A stretch of 64,000 bases of DNA from Paraburkholderia fynbosensis. Its GTDB lineage: Bacteria > Pseudomonadota > Gammaproteobacteria > Burkholderiales > Burkholderiaceae. The stretch is from NCBI RefSeq assembly GCF_902859935.1, contig NZ_CADIKI010000012.1, positions 124,001 to 188,000 of the forward strand, in the 5' to 3' direction. Shown piece after piece: positions 53,087-62,768 of the stretch. The first letter of the stretch is position 1; each line of letters opens with the position of its first letter. The notes below the pieces were generated by a model that made no database searches, was not told the DNA's origin, and was given only the letters and a program-made list of their open reading frames with translations. The position numbers and the translations under genes were made by a program.

Positions 53087-53988
53087 AAGTTCTGCAAGTC
53101 GATCAGGATCTGGCGCGTCGCGAGCGGCGTGCCGCCAAGGTAAGTGTTGAGCAGGAAGCGCATCAGCGTTTTGCTTTGCGCCACGGTCTGCGCTCGATGG
53201 TAATCGTCCTGTTCCATATCGAGCAAGGTCTGTCCGGCGACGACCGGCCATTGCACGGGCCAGTCGTCGGACGCTTCGCGCACGCCGCGCTCCGGATCGA
53301 ACACATAGCGCCCCTCGGGCAGCACGGCTTTACGCGCGACGGTACGATCGAGCGACATCGCGTAACCGGTCTCGCGCAGCAGCACGCGTTCGAACGAGCG
53401 CAGCACCTGCACGGGCGGCTCGTCGTGCGCGAGACGCGTCATCGTGACGACGTAGTGATGGAACAGTTGGGGATGCGGGTCCTCGCGCGCGCAGAATTTG
53501 ACCAGCAGTTCGTTGACGTAGAAACCGCAGAGCAACGCGTCGCCGGTCAACGGCAGCATGCCGCCAACCCATTCGGCACCGGTCAGCGTGCGCACTTCGG
53601 ATTTGCCCGACCACGACAGCGCGAGCGGCTGGAAGGTCTGCAACACGCCGCGCAGCGCGGAATGCGGACGCTTTGCGCCCTTCGCGACGAGCGCGAGCCG
53701 GCCGTGGTCGCGCGACAGCACGTCGATGATCAGACTGGTCTCGCGATACGGATAACTATGGAGAACGAAAGCGGGCTGCTCCGCGATCCGGTATTGGGAA
53801 GCGGAGGTGCGCGGCGCGCGGGTCGGCGCTTTGCCCGGCTCGCCTTCGGCGCCCTCGGCGCTTTTGCTGGAAGATTTTTTGGCGCTACCACGCGCCGGTT
53901 TCGACGGCTCGCGCGCCGGCGCGGCCGGTTGCGGCTCGTCCGGCGCTGCGGCCGAATTCAGCGTCATCCACGCGTCATTCGTACCCAT
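53083..53988 (-). CDS. recO: DNA repair protein RecO with N-terminal extension
   Basis: RecO anneals complementary strands and helps RecR load RecA. The 301-residue protein has an N-terminal low-complexity segment of about 65 residues (Ala/Pro/Lys/Ser-rich) before the OB-fold that begins near PAFVLHSYPYRETSLI. A helical domain follows. E. coli RecO is about 242. Its start lies inside the last codons of era, with ATG at 53988 or GTG at 53994; an ATG at 53967 is a third option. Confidence 0.93.
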   Translation of the reverse strand: MGTNDAWMTLNSAAAPDEPQPAAPAREPSKPARGSAKKSSSKSAEGAEGEPGKAPTRAPRTSASQYRIAEQPAFVLHSYPYRETSLIIDVLSRDHGRLALVAKGAKRPHSALRGVLQTFQPLALSWSGKSEVRTLTGAEWVGGMLPLTGDALLCGFYVNELLVKFCAREDPHPQLFHHYVVTMTRLAHDEPPVQVLRSFERVLLRETGYAMSLDRTVARKAVLPEGRYVFDPERGVREASDDWPVQWPVVAGQTLLDMEQDDYHRAQTVAQSKTLMRFLLNTYLGGTPLATRQILIDLQNL

Positions 53989-54874
53989 ACGCACGAAGTC
54001 CGGCTTCGTTGTCGGCCCAGCCGCTCTTCACCTTGATGAAGGTTTCCAGATAGACCGGTCCGTCGAACAGCTTTTCCATGTCGAGACGCGCTTCGGTGCT
54101 GATCTGCTTCAGCTTGGCGCCCTTCTGGCCGATGATCATCGCCTTGTGCATGTCACGGTCGACCATGATGGTCGCGAAAATACGGCGCAGGCGGCCTTCG
54201 GTTTCGAACTTGTCGATCAGCACGGTACTCGTGTACGGCAGTTCGTCGCCGGTCCAGCGGAACACTTTCTCGCGCAGGATTTCCGCGGCGAGGAAACGCT
54301 CGCTGCGATCGGTCAGGTCGTCTTCGCCGTAGATCGGCGCGCCTTCCGGCAGGAACGGCTTGACGGTTGCCATCAAGCGCTTGATGTCGTCGGGATGCTT
54401 GGCCGACAGCGGTACGATCTCGTTGAACTGGCGCAATGCGCTGACCTGCTGCATGAACGGGTACAGCGTGTCTTTATCCGAGACGCGGTCGAGCTTGTTC
54501 GCGATCAGCAGCGTCGGCACCGACGGCGGGATCAGATCGAGCACCTTCTGGTCATCCGCGCCGAAGCGGCCGGCTTCGATCACGAACAGAATTGCGTCGA
54601 CGGAGGTCAGCGTGGAGGTGACCGCGCGATTGAGCGAGCGGTTCAGCGCGCCGCTGTGCTTGGTCTGAAAACCCGGCGTGTCGACGAAGATGTACTGCGC
54701 GTCTTCGAGCGTGTGAATGCCGGTGATGCGATGGCGCGTGGTCTGCGCCTTGCGCGACGTGATACTGACTTTCTGGCCGACCAGCGCGTTCATCAACGTG
54801 GACTTGCCGACGTTAGGGCGGCCGACGATCGCGACCATGCCGCAGCGAAAACCAGTGGGAGTGGGAGCGTTCAT
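53975..54874 (-). CDS. era: GTPase Era
   Basis: Era binds 16S rRNA 3' ends during 30S maturation. The 299-residue protein has G1 GRPNVGKST, G3 DTPGFQ, G4 NKLD and a C-terminal KH domain (IIGQKGAKLKQI). It follows rnc by 54 bp, the conserved rnc-era pair, and overlaps recO. Confidence 0.97.
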   Translation of the reverse strand: MNAPTPTGFRCGMVAIVGRPNVGKSTLMNALVGQKVSITSRKAQTTRHRITGIHTLEDAQYIFVDTPGFQTKHSGALNRSLNRAVTSTLTSVDAILFVIEAGRFGADDQKVLDLIPPSVPTLLIANKLDRVSDKDTLYPFMQQVSALRQFNEIVPLSAKHPDDIKRLMATVKPFLPEGAPIYGEDDLTDRSERFLAAEILREKVFRWTGDELPYTSTVLIDKFETEGRLRRIFATIMVDRDMHKAMIIGQKGAKLKQISTEARLDMEKLFDGPVYLETFIKVKSGWADNEAGLRAYGYE

Positions 54875-54928
54875 ATTCAGGCTACGGCAAGTTCAGAGCG
54901 GCACGCGGAAATGGCGCGCCGAGGGCAA

Positions 54929-56131
54929 TCAATGGCCCGCATCGGCGACGCGCGTTTGCACCGCGTCGGCTACGCCGGGTTCGTGTTCGGTGGGTGCCGG
55001 CTGCGCCGCTGGCGCGGATACGGCGGCAGTACCGGGTGTGGCTTCGCGACCGCGTTGCCGGTCTGCGTGGCGAGCGGAGACGGTGTCGGCTTTGCCGTCG
55101 GCCGGCTTATCGGCGGTTTTCTCGTTCGGATGCGTGCTCGCCTTGTCCGATTTCTCGGCCTTCTCGGCGCGCTCGACTTTGTCCTGCGCGCTGTATTCGA
55201 CATGCGCGGCACGAATAACGGCGAGCGGCGCGCCAGTGGCAGTCAGTATGGATCGTTCGGCAGCGGGCTTTTCGACGGCGGACTCCGCAGCGGCAGCCGC
55301 GCGCGGCTCGCCCCGCGCTGCGCCGCGTTCGCCCTTACGCTCCGGGCTGCGCAAATCCAGCGCAGCCTGAACACCGGTCACGCCCGGCACAATCTCCGGC
55401 TCGGCGTTTTTTGCTGCACGCGCGCCCTTCGAACGCTTGGGCTTGGCGACGACGGCGGGCGCCGCCGCCATCACTTCGTCGAGCGCCTTCTTGGCGGCCG
55501 CCTGCTCTGCCGCACGGCGGCTCGCGCCTGAACCGGACACTTTTACGTCCAACTTCGGTACCGTGCATTCGACTTCGAATTGCTGATTGTGCGCCGCACC
55601 ATGCGTAGCGACGACGGTGTAGGTCGGCAGCGCGATCTTGTGGCCCTGCAGATACTCCTGCAGCAACGTCTTCGCGTCTTTGCCGAGCGTGCGCGGGTCG
55701 ATGTGATCGAGAATCGGCACGTAGAGGCGCTTGATGACCGTCTGTGCGGCGTCGAAGCCCCCGTCGAGAAACACCGCGCCCAGCACCGCTTCCAGCGTGT
55801 CGGCGAGAATCGACGGCCGCCGGAAGCCGCCGCTGCGCAGCTCGCCTTCGCCGAGCCGCAAGCCTTCTGAAATATTGAGCGCCTGGGCGATTTCGTAAAG
55901 CGACTGCTGCTTCACCAGATTGGCGCGAACGCGCGACAGATCGCCCTCGTCCAGTTTGCCGAAACGTTGGAACAAAAGCGCAGCCACCGCGCAATTCAGA
56001 ACGGAGTCGCCGAGAAACTCGAGCCGTTCGTTATGCGTGGAACTATGACTACGGTGCGTTAAAGCCTGGCGCAGCAATTCCGCATTGCGAAATTCGTAGC
56101 GCAGTCGGCTTTCCAACGGAGATAGGGGCAT
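54929..56131 (-). CDS. rnc: Ribonuclease III with long C-terminal extension
   Basis: RNase III cuts double-stranded RNA in rRNA and mRNA processing. The first 225 residues hold the nuclease domain (signature NERLEFLGDSVLNCAVA) and a double-stranded RNA-binding domain (DAKTLLQEYLQGHKIALP to AEQAAAKKALDEV). About 170 further residues, rich in Ala, Glu, Lys and Pro, follow. E. coli Rnc has 226 residues, so the tail is extra; long forms are known in Burkholderia. It probably is disordered. Confidence 0.95.
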   Translation of the reverse strand: MPLSPLESRLRYEFRNAELLRQALTHRSHSSTHNERLEFLGDSVLNCAVAALLFQRFGKLDEGDLSRVRANLVKQQSLYEIAQALNISEGLRLGEGELRSGGFRRPSILADTLEAVLGAVFLDGGFDAAQTVIKRLYVPILDHIDPRTLGKDAKTLLQEYLQGHKIALPTYTVVATHGAAHNQQFEVECTVPKLDVKVSGSGASRRAAEQAAAKKALDEVMAAAPAVVAKPKRSKGARAAKNAEPEIVPGVTGVQAALDLRSPERKGERGAARGEPRAAAAAESAVEKPAAERSILTATGAPLAVIRAAHVEYSAQDKVERAEKAEKSDKASTHPNEKTADKPADGKADTVSARHADRQRGREATPGTAAVSAPAAQPAPTEHEPGVADAVQTRVADAGH

Positions 56132-56306
56132 GGGCAGAGTATAACGCGGGTGCCTGACCCGGCGAAAACGCGGGGTGGCCAGCGGAAAAAGCGTGGTGAA
56201 GTGACGTTACCGCGGGTTCTTAAAGTAGCGTGCTAACACGCCGCGAGTGATGTGACCGATATGCCGGTCATCAGCGCGGCGTGTCGTGCGATCGACGCAA
56301 AAGAAC

Positions 56307-57200
56307 TCAGTGGAATGAGCCGATGCGTTTCAAATCGCTGAAGTTCATCCAGATAAAAAATGCGCGGCCAACGATATTGTGGTTCGGCACAAAACCCCAG
56401 TAACGGCTGTCCGCACTGTTATCGCGGTTGTCGCCCATCATGAAGTAATTGCCCGGCGGCACTTTGCAAATCACGCCGCGTGCGTTGTACGTGCAGTTGT
56501 CGCGATAAGGAAAATCTTCGGCACCCACAATGAACGGCGGCACGGCCGGATTGTTCAGCACCGCGTTCTTGCGGCCGTCGAGATCTTCTTCGAATTGTTT
56601 CGCGTAACCGAGGCGCTCTTCGTCGAGATAATCGGGCAGCGGCGTTTCGGGCACCGGCTTGCCGTTGACCGTGAGCTTCTTGTCCTGATACTCGACCACG
56701 TCGCCCGGCAGACCGATCACGCGCTTGATGTAGTCGACCGATTCGTCTTTCGGATAACGGAACACCACCACGTCGCCACGCGTGAGCGGACTGCCCTGGG
56801 TGACCTGCGTATTGATGATCGGCAGACGGATGCCGTATTCGAATTTATTGACGAGGATGAAGTCGCCCACCAGCAGCGTCGGCACCATCGAGCCAGACGG
56901 AATCTTGAATGGCTCGACTACGAACGAGCGCACGACGAACACCACCAGAATCACCGGAAAGAAGCTCGCCGAATACTCGAGCCACCACGGCTGACGCAGC
57001 TTGTCATCACGCAGACGCGCACGCGTTTGCGCTGCGTTTTCATCGGCGAAACGCTCGCCGATGCGTGCTTGCTGACTGTCGAACTCAGCGACCGCGGCTT
57101 GCGCCGCGCGGCGCCGTTGCGGCAGAAAAACCAGTTTGTCCGCGACCCATGCGACGCCCGTCAAAATGACGAGCACAAAAAGAATCAGCGCAAAATTCAT
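56307..57200 (-). CDS. lepB: Signal peptidase I
   Basis: LepB cleaves signal peptides of secreted proteins at the periplasmic face. The 297-residue protein has two N-terminal membrane helices (about residues 4-25 and 80-98). The nucleophile Ser is in IPSGSMVPTL and the general base Lys in YIKRVIGLPGD, and the C-terminal GDNRDNSADSRYWG block is present. It starts 18 bp after lepA. Confidence 0.97.
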   Translation of the reverse strand: MNFALILFVLVILTGVAWVADKLVFLPQRRRAAQAAVAEFDSQQARIGERFADENAAQTRARLRDDKLRQPWWLEYSASFFPVILVVFVVRSFVVEPFKIPSGSMVPTLLVGDFILVNKFEYGIRLPIINTQVTQGSPLTRGDVVVFRYPKDESVDYIKRVIGLPGDVVEYQDKKLTVNGKPVPETPLPDYLDEERLGYAKQFEEDLDGRKNAVLNNPAVPPFIVGAEDFPYRDNCTYNARGVICKVPPGNYFMMGDNRDNSADSRYWGFVPNHNIVGRAFFIWMNFSDLKRIGSFH

Positions 57201-57218
57201 AGCGTTCCGTTATTCAAC

Positions 57219-59012
57219 TTATTTGTCTTCGACACGCAGGATCGCGAGGAAAGCCTCTTGCGGAATCTCGACCGAGCCCACCTGCTTCATTCGCTTCTTG
57301 CCTGCCTTCTGCTTTTCGAGCAGCTTCTTCTTACGCGAAATGTCACCGCCGTAGCATTTTGCCAGCACGTTCTTACGCAACGCTTTAATGTTTTCACGCG
57401 CGATGATGTTCGAGCCGATCGTCGCCTGGATCGCCACGTCATACATCTGGCGCGGAATCAGCTCGCGCATTTTTGCCGCCACTTCGCGGCCGCGATACTG
57501 GCTTTGCGAACGGTGCACGATGACCGACAACGCATCGACCTTGTCGCCGTTGATCAGCATGTCGACCTTCACGACGTCGGACGCGCGGTATTCCTTGAAC
57601 TCGTAATCCATCGACGCATAGCCGCGCGAGATCGACTTCAGACGATCGAAGAAATCGAGCACGACTTCGCCCATCGGGATTTCGTACGTCAACTGCACCT
57701 GGCGGCCGTGATACTGCATGTTGATCTGCGAGCCGCGCTTTTGCGTGCACAGCGTGATCACCGAGCCGACATAGTCTTGCGGCATGTACAGATTCACGGT
57801 GACGATCGGCTCGCGCACTTCTTCGATTTTCGACGGCTCCGGCATCTTGGCTGGATTCTCGACCATGATGATCGTGCCGTCGCGTTGCAGCACTTCGTAC
57901 ACCACGGTCGGTGCCGTGGTGATCAGGTCCATGTCGAACTCGCGCTCGAGACGCTCCTGCACGATTTCCATATGCAGCAAGCCCAGGAAGCCGCAGCGGA
58001 AACCGAAACCGAGCGCCTGCGACACTTCCGGCTCGTACTGCAGCGACGCGTCGTTGAGCTTCAGCTTTTCGAGCGAGTCGCGCAGCGCGTCGTACTGGTT
58101 CGCTTCGACCGGATAGAGGCCGGCGAATACCTGCGGCTTCACTTCCTTGAAGCCGGGCAGTGGTTCGGAAGCCGGACGGTTCACCAGCGTGACCGTGTCG
58201 CCCACCTTCGCGGCGGCCAGTTCCTTGATGCCGGCGATGATGAAGCCCACCTGCCCCGCCGACAACGATTCGAGATTCTTCGACTTCGGCGTGAACACGC
58301 CGATGTGCTCGACCGGATATTGCGCGCCGGTCGCCATCATGCGGATCTTGTCTTTCGGACGCAGCGTGCCGTTGACGATACGCACCAGCATCACGACGCC
58401 GACGTAGTTGTCGAACCACGAGTCGATGATCAGCGCCTGCAGCGGCGCTTCCGGATCGCCCTTCGGCGCCGGGACTTTCGCGACCAGCGCTTCGAGCACG
58501 TCTTCGACGCCGAGGCCGGTCTTCGCGCTGCAACGCGTGGCGTCGGTCGCGTCGATGCCGATCACGTCTTCGATTTCAGCGATCGCGTTTTCGGGGTTGG
58601 AGGCCGGCAGGTCGATCTTGTTGAGCACCGGAATCACGTCGACGCCGAGTTCAATCGCCGTGTAGCAGTTGGCGACGGTTTGCGCCTCTACCCCCTGGCT
58701 CGCGTCGACGACCAGCAGCGCGCCTTCGCATGCGGACAGCGAGCGGCTGACTTCGTACGAGAAGTCGACGTGGCCCGGGGTGTCGATCATGTTCAGGTTG
58801 TAGACTTGCCCGTCGCGGGCGCGATACGTCAGCGCGGCGGTTTGTGCCTTGATGGTAATGCCGCGCTCGCGCTCGAGATCCATCGAGTCGAGCACCTGGG
58901 ATTCCATCTCGCGGTCGGACAGGCCGCCGCAGATCTGGATGATGCGATCGGCGAGCGTCGACTTGCCATGGTCGATGTGCGCAATGATCGAGAAGTTACG
59001 AATATGATCCAT
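57219..59012 (-). CDS. lepA: Elongation factor 4 (LepA)
   Basis: LepA is a ribosome-associated GTPase that aids initiation or back-translocation under stress. The 597-residue protein has G1 HIDHGKSTLADR, G3 DTPGHVDF, G4 NKID and the C-terminal domain specific to LepA. It heads the lepA-lepB-rnc-era run. Confidence 0.98.
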   Translation of the reverse strand: MDHIRNFSIIAHIDHGKSTLADRIIQICGGLSDREMESQVLDSMDLERERGITIKAQTAALTYRARDGQVYNLNMIDTPGHVDFSYEVSRSLSACEGALLVVDASQGVEAQTVANCYTAIELGVDVIPVLNKIDLPASNPENAIAEIEDVIGIDATDATRCSAKTGLGVEDVLEALVAKVPAPKGDPEAPLQALIIDSWFDNYVGVVMLVRIVNGTLRPKDKIRMMATGAQYPVEHIGVFTPKSKNLESLSAGQVGFIIAGIKELAAAKVGDTVTLVNRPASEPLPGFKEVKPQVFAGLYPVEANQYDALRDSLEKLKLNDASLQYEPEVSQALGFGFRCGFLGLLHMEIVQERLEREFDMDLITTAPTVVYEVLQRDGTIIMVENPAKMPEPSKIEEVREPIVTVNLYMPQDYVGSVITLCTQKRGSQINMQYHGRQVQLTYEIPMGEVVLDFFDRLKSISRGYASMDYEFKEYRASDVVKVDMLINGDKVDALSVIVHRSQSQYRGREVAAKMRELIPRQMYDVAIQATIGSNIIARENIKALRKNVLAKCYGGDISRKKKLLEKQKAGKKRMKQVGSVEIPQEAFLAILRVEDK

Positions 59013-59216
59013 TCAGTGCCGATCAAGCGAAAAAGGCGCGCTCGGACAATAGCGGAGCACGCCTTGTAAGTAGGTGAAAAACCTATCTATTTTAGCCGAA
59101 AAGGCTATCGCCCGGCGCATCTTGCGAAGCGCGGGGGAAAAGACGGCTCGGGAGAGGCGTGAAATGTGATGACAACGATGCGCGTTAGCGTATCGCTTGA
59201 GAACTCGGGAGCAACT

Positions 59217-59483
59217 TCAGCGGGACGTTACGACGCGCATGGCCAGTGCGGCGCGAACCCGCGCTGCATCGAGGTAATAGTGACACAACTCGACGCCGTC
59301 GCAGACCAGAACCGGCACCCGTTCGTTGTAACGGGCTTCCAGCACCGGATCGCTACCGACGTCCATCACCTCGACCTGCGCGCCGAATTCGGCCAGCAAT
59401 GGCTCGAGCGCGGCGCGCATGTCGTCGCAGAGGTGGCACCATGCCCGCCCGTAGAGCGTGAGCGGCGCCGCCTGGCTCATCAT
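59217..59483 (-). CDS. Glutaredoxin-like (thioredoxin-fold) small protein
   Basis: An 88-residue protein with a CxxC motif (RAWCHLCDDM) and the cis-Pro segment RVPVLVCDGVEL. It belongs to the DUF836/glutaredoxin-like group. Its start overlaps the mucD stop by 4 bp, so translation is likely coupled; the ATG at 59483 or 59480 can serve. A thiol-redox role is inferred. Confidence 0.85.
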   Translation of the reverse strand: MMSQAAPLTLYGRAWCHLCDDMRAALEPLLAEFGAQVEVMDVGSDPVLEARYNERVPVLVCDGVELCHYYLDAARVRAALAMRVVTSR

Positions 59484-60991
59484 TTCTGCGTGCTGCGCGG
59501 ACGGATGGGCACGAACTGCGTGTTATCGCCACGACGAACCAGCAGCGCGACCATCTTCGTCGGATCGAGATGTGCACTCAGTTCGTCGAACTGCTTCGCG
59601 CTCGTAATGTCCGTATCGCCCACCCGCAGAACGATGTCGCCCTTCTGCAGGCCAACACGGGTCGCCGGGCCGTCCACTGCGTCGATCTGCACGCCATTCT
59701 GCAGCTTCAGCGCCTTCAGCTGATCAGCTGGGATATCGCTGACGGCCAGACCCAGCGCGTTCGTCGCGCGCTGCTTCGGCGGCTGCGGCCTCTTCTGATC
59801 CGCCTTCGCGGTCTTGTCCGGCTGCATCTCGGCAATCGTGACCGGCAAATCGCGCGTTTGACCCTTGCGCCAGACCGTGATCGTTGACCTGGTGCCCGGC
59901 TTGGTATCGCCGACCATACGCGGCAAGTCCGTTGCCGTGTCGACCGAATGGCCGTTGAACTTCAGGATGATGTCGCCCGGCTGCACGCCGGCCTTATCCG
60001 CCGGGCCGCCCGGCTCGACGCTGCTGACCAGCGCACCCTGCGCCTTGGGCAGACCGAGCGAATCGGCGACGTCTTTGGTGACTTCACCGATGGCCACCGC
60101 TATACGGCCGCGCACCACCTTGCCGGAACTCTTCAGCTGATCCGCCACGCGCATCGCCTCGTCGATCGGAATCGCGAACGAGATGCCCATGAACCCGCCG
60201 GTGCGGCTATAGATTTGCGAGTTGATGCCGATCACTTCGCCTTGCATGTTGATCAGCGGACCACCCGAGTTGCCGGGATTAACGGCCACGTCGGTCTGGA
60301 TGAACGGCAGATAGTCGCCCGTGTCGCGCCCCTTCGCGCTGACAATGCCGGCCGTCACTGTATTCTCGAGACCGAACGGTGAGCCGATTGCGACCACCCA
60401 CTCGCCCACACGCACCTTGTTCGAATCGCCGATCGTAATGGTCGGCAGATTGGCGGCGCTGATCTTCACGACGGCAACGTCGGTACGATCGTCGACACCG
60501 ATCAGCTTCGCCTTGAATTCGCGTTTGTCCGTCAGCGTGACGTAGATCGTGTCCGCGTCGTCGATGACGTGCGCGTTGGTCATGACATAGCCGTCGGCCG
60601 ACAGGATGAAGCCCGAGCCGACCCCGCTATTCTGTTCCGGATCATTGCTATCCGGCGTGTCCTGGCTTCCGCCACTGCCACCGCCGTTGTCGCCGCCACG
60701 CGGCGAACCGGGCGATTGCGGCGACTGCGGCATCGGAATGCCGAAGAAACGGCGGAAAAATTCCGACATATCACCGTCGTCCATGCCCGGGGGCAGGCCG
60801 CTGCGGGGACCGCTGCTCGACACGCGCGTGGTCGTGCGGATGTTGACGACCGCCGGGCCGACCTTGTCGACCAGATCAGTGAAGTCGGGCAGATTGGCGG
60901 CCGGAACCGCCGACGCCGTTTGCGGTACGAGCGGCAAACACGCCGCTACTACCGCGGCCGCGAGGAATTTGCGCACCGAGAAAGTCGTCAT
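59480..60991 (-). CDS. mucD: Periplasmic serine protease MucD (DegP/Do family)
   Basis: MucD is a periplasmic protease-chaperone that clears misfolded envelope proteins and dampens the RpoE response. The 503-residue precursor has a signal peptide ending ASA (about residue 28). The catalytic triad is His in TNAHVIDDAD, Asp in DRTDVAVVK and Ser in GNSGGPLIN, followed by two PDZ domains. A glycine/serine-rich loop follows the first strand. It is 35 bp after rseB in the sigma-E operon. Confidence 0.96.
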   Translation of the reverse strand: MTTFSVRKFLAAAVVAACLPLVPQTASAVPAANLPDFTDLVDKVGPAVVNIRTTTRVSSSGPRSGLPPGMDDGDMSEFFRRFFGIPMPQSPQSPGSPRGGDNGGGSGGSQDTPDSNDPEQNSGVGSGFILSADGYVMTNAHVIDDADTIYVTLTDKREFKAKLIGVDDRTDVAVVKISAANLPTITIGDSNKVRVGEWVVAIGSPFGLENTVTAGIVSAKGRDTGDYLPFIQTDVAVNPGNSGGPLINMQGEVIGINSQIYSRTGGFMGISFAIPIDEAMRVADQLKSSGKVVRGRIAVAIGEVTKDVADSLGLPKAQGALVSSVEPGGPADKAGVQPGDIILKFNGHSVDTATDLPRMVGDTKPGTRSTITVWRKGQTRDLPVTIAEMQPDKTAKADQKRPQPPKQRATNALGLAVSDIPADQLKALKLQNGVQIDAVDGPATRVGLQKGDIVLRVGDTDITSAKQFDELSAHLDPTKMVALLVRRGDNTQFVPIRPRSTQK

Positions 60992-61026
60992 ATCGTAGCA
61001 AGCCGAGGGATTCAGGATTCGGAGGG

Positions 61027-62073
61027 TTACTTCGGAGATTTGTATTCTATGGCAGCGGCGAATTGCTGCAATGTGGTCTGGGGTACTTCACCAAGCAGAG
61101 TAATCCAGAACTCACCCCGGCGCTTGACCAGCACGTGCGTGGCGCCGCTGTTGCCGGAGCCTTCCTTGCGCGTGTTGTTCTCGACCGGCTCGATGAACAC
61201 CGAAATGGCCGCGAGGCCGTCGGAGAATACGGCCTGGTCCACCGGAATGGTTGGCTGACCCGCTTCGCGCGCAGCCATAGGACGGCGCAATTGACGGATC
61301 ATCCGGAAGCCCGGCACGGTCGGCACGATCTGCCAGCCTTGCGCGGCCATGTCGACTGGTTGGACTGGCGGACGCACCACGGTCCACCCCGCCGTGTTAC
61401 GAATGCCGTTGACGATGCCGGCCTTGTCGACCGGTACGCCGATGCGAATCTGCGAAAACGACAGTTGCTCGAGCACCTGGCCGTTCGGGTCGAGCGTCTG
61501 CGCGCGCAGCAGCAAGCCCGTCTTCTTGTCGGCCCACAGCTTGTAGGCAAAGCGATATGCGTCTTTCGGATCGAGCTCGATCACCTGGCTGTCGACGCCC
61601 GCGACGCGGTCGTCTCCGAGCAGCTTCGGCTCATAGACGGACAGAACCTGTTCGCCGCTCACCGCAAGCAATGCCGGGAACGAGTCCTTGTTCTGACGCT
61701 TCTCCACCACCAGCAGACGCCGCTCCGGAACAAACGTGTAGAGGTCGTCGTTGTGGCGCAGCATTTTGCGTGGCTTGCCGTCGAGACTTTCGAGTTGCTC
61801 GAATTCGCCGTCGGAATGGGTCGAGTAATGGGCGATACGCGACGTCTGCACGAAATTGCCGCGCTGATAGACGAACGCGCCTTCGTAGTTCTGCTGCTGT
61901 GCGGCCTGATGGATGCGATCGAGCAGATCGGCGGCCGTGCGACGGACGACGAGCGGATCGGCGGTTTGTGCAAAGACCCGCGGCGTGGCGGACAACAATA
62001 CGGCTGCGCAGAACAGAAATGCCGGCAGCCGCCCCCAGATAGTCGTTTTATTCAACCGCAGAGTCTGCATCAA
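61027..62073 (-). CDS. rseB: Sigma-E regulatory protein RseB (MucB)
   Basis: RseB is a periplasmic lipid/outer-membrane sensor that shields RseA from the site-1 protease. The 348-residue precursor has an N-terminal signal region (LPAFLFCAAVLLSA to VFAQ) and a MucB/RseB domain (YEGAFVYQRGNFVQTSRIAH, VAGVDSQVIELDPKDAYRF). Its start is one base from the rseA stop. Context with rpoE-rseA-mucD confirms it. Confidence 0.94.
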   Translation of the reverse strand: MMQTLRLNKTTIWGRLPAFLFCAAVLLSATPRVFAQTADPLVVRRTAADLLDRIHQAAQQQNYEGAFVYQRGNFVQTSRIAHYSTHSDGEFEQLESLDGKPRKMLRHNDDLYTFVPERRLLVVEKRQNKDSFPALLAVSGEQVLSVYEPKLLGDDRVAGVDSQVIELDPKDAYRFAYKLWADKKTGLLLRAQTLDPNGQVLEQLSFSQIRIGVPVDKAGIVNGIRNTAGWTVVRPPVQPVDMAAQGWQIVPTVPGFRMIRQLRRPMAAREAGQPTIPVDQAVFSDGLAAISVFIEPVENNTRKEGSGNSGATHVLVKRRGEFWITLLGEVPQTTLQQFAAAIEYKSPK

Positions 62074-62074
62074 A

Positions 62075-62686
62075 CTATTGGCCTTGCGTAGAGACTGAGG
62101 CAGCGCGAATCACCGGCATCGAGCCCGTCATGACCGGTTGTTGCGCGAACTGCTGGTGAGCTTCCAGATATTGATCGAGACTTGCGTCACGGATAATGTT
62201 CGCGTCCTGCGCGATCGGCTGAGCCGCCGCGGGCACTGGCACCATCGCCACGCGTTGCACCGCATCACCATGAACCGACGCCAGTTGCGAGCCCGGGCCG
62301 CCCTGCAGTTGCGGCACGACGATCCACGTCAGCGTAGCGGCTGCGGCCGCCACCGCAAAAGCCGGCACGACACGGCGGCGCAGCGCCAGCAGACGACGTG
62401 CGACCGGCATGGCAGCAGGCGCAAGCACGTGCGGCTCGTTGTCGAAGCGCGCGGCGAAGCCGTTCAGGAACGCGCTGCTGGTTGCTGGGCTGACCGCCAG
62501 ATCGTCGGAACGCAGCGCGTCGCCGATCAGGTGATAGCTCGACCAGGCCGCGCGGTCTTCACCGCCCAGCCCGGAAACAAATTTGTCCAGATTCAGATGC
62601 TCTTCGCCGAACAGCTCACCGTCGACAAAAGCGGACAGACGCTCGCCGCGCGAGCTGGCTTGCGATTGCATCGAGACTGACCCCAT
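62075..62686 (-). CDS. rseA: Anti-sigma-E factor RseA (MucA)
   Basis: RseA holds sigma-E inactive at the inner membrane until cut by stress proteases. The 203-residue protein has an N-terminal sigma-binding domain (RGERLSAFVDGELFGEE), one membrane helix (about residues 115-135, rich in Ala and Val) and a periplasmic tail. I start at the ATG at 62686, with GGGGAG six bases upstream; the frame upstream overlaps rpoE and is not used. Confidence 0.92.
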   Translation of the reverse strand: MGSVSMQSQASSRGERLSAFVDGELFGEEHLNLDKFVSGLGGEDRAAWSSYHLIGDALRSDDLAVSPATSSAFLNGFAARFDNEPHVLAPAAMPVARRLLALRRRVVPAFAVAAAAATLTWIVVPQLQGGPGSQLASVHGDAVQRVAMVPVPAAAQPIAQDANIIRDASLDQYLEAHQQFAQQPVMTGSMPVIRAASVSTQGQ

Positions 62687-62768
62687 GATGCTCCCCATCT
62701 TACAAATACCCCGTAGTGACACCACTAATCCAGATATTGCAGCCGTGCCCCGATCGGCCGGCTGGGAA

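Noticed and set aside
56379..59069. An 896-codon plus-strand frame opposite lepB and lepA
   Set aside because: Same reasoning: mirror of conserved genes with no family features.
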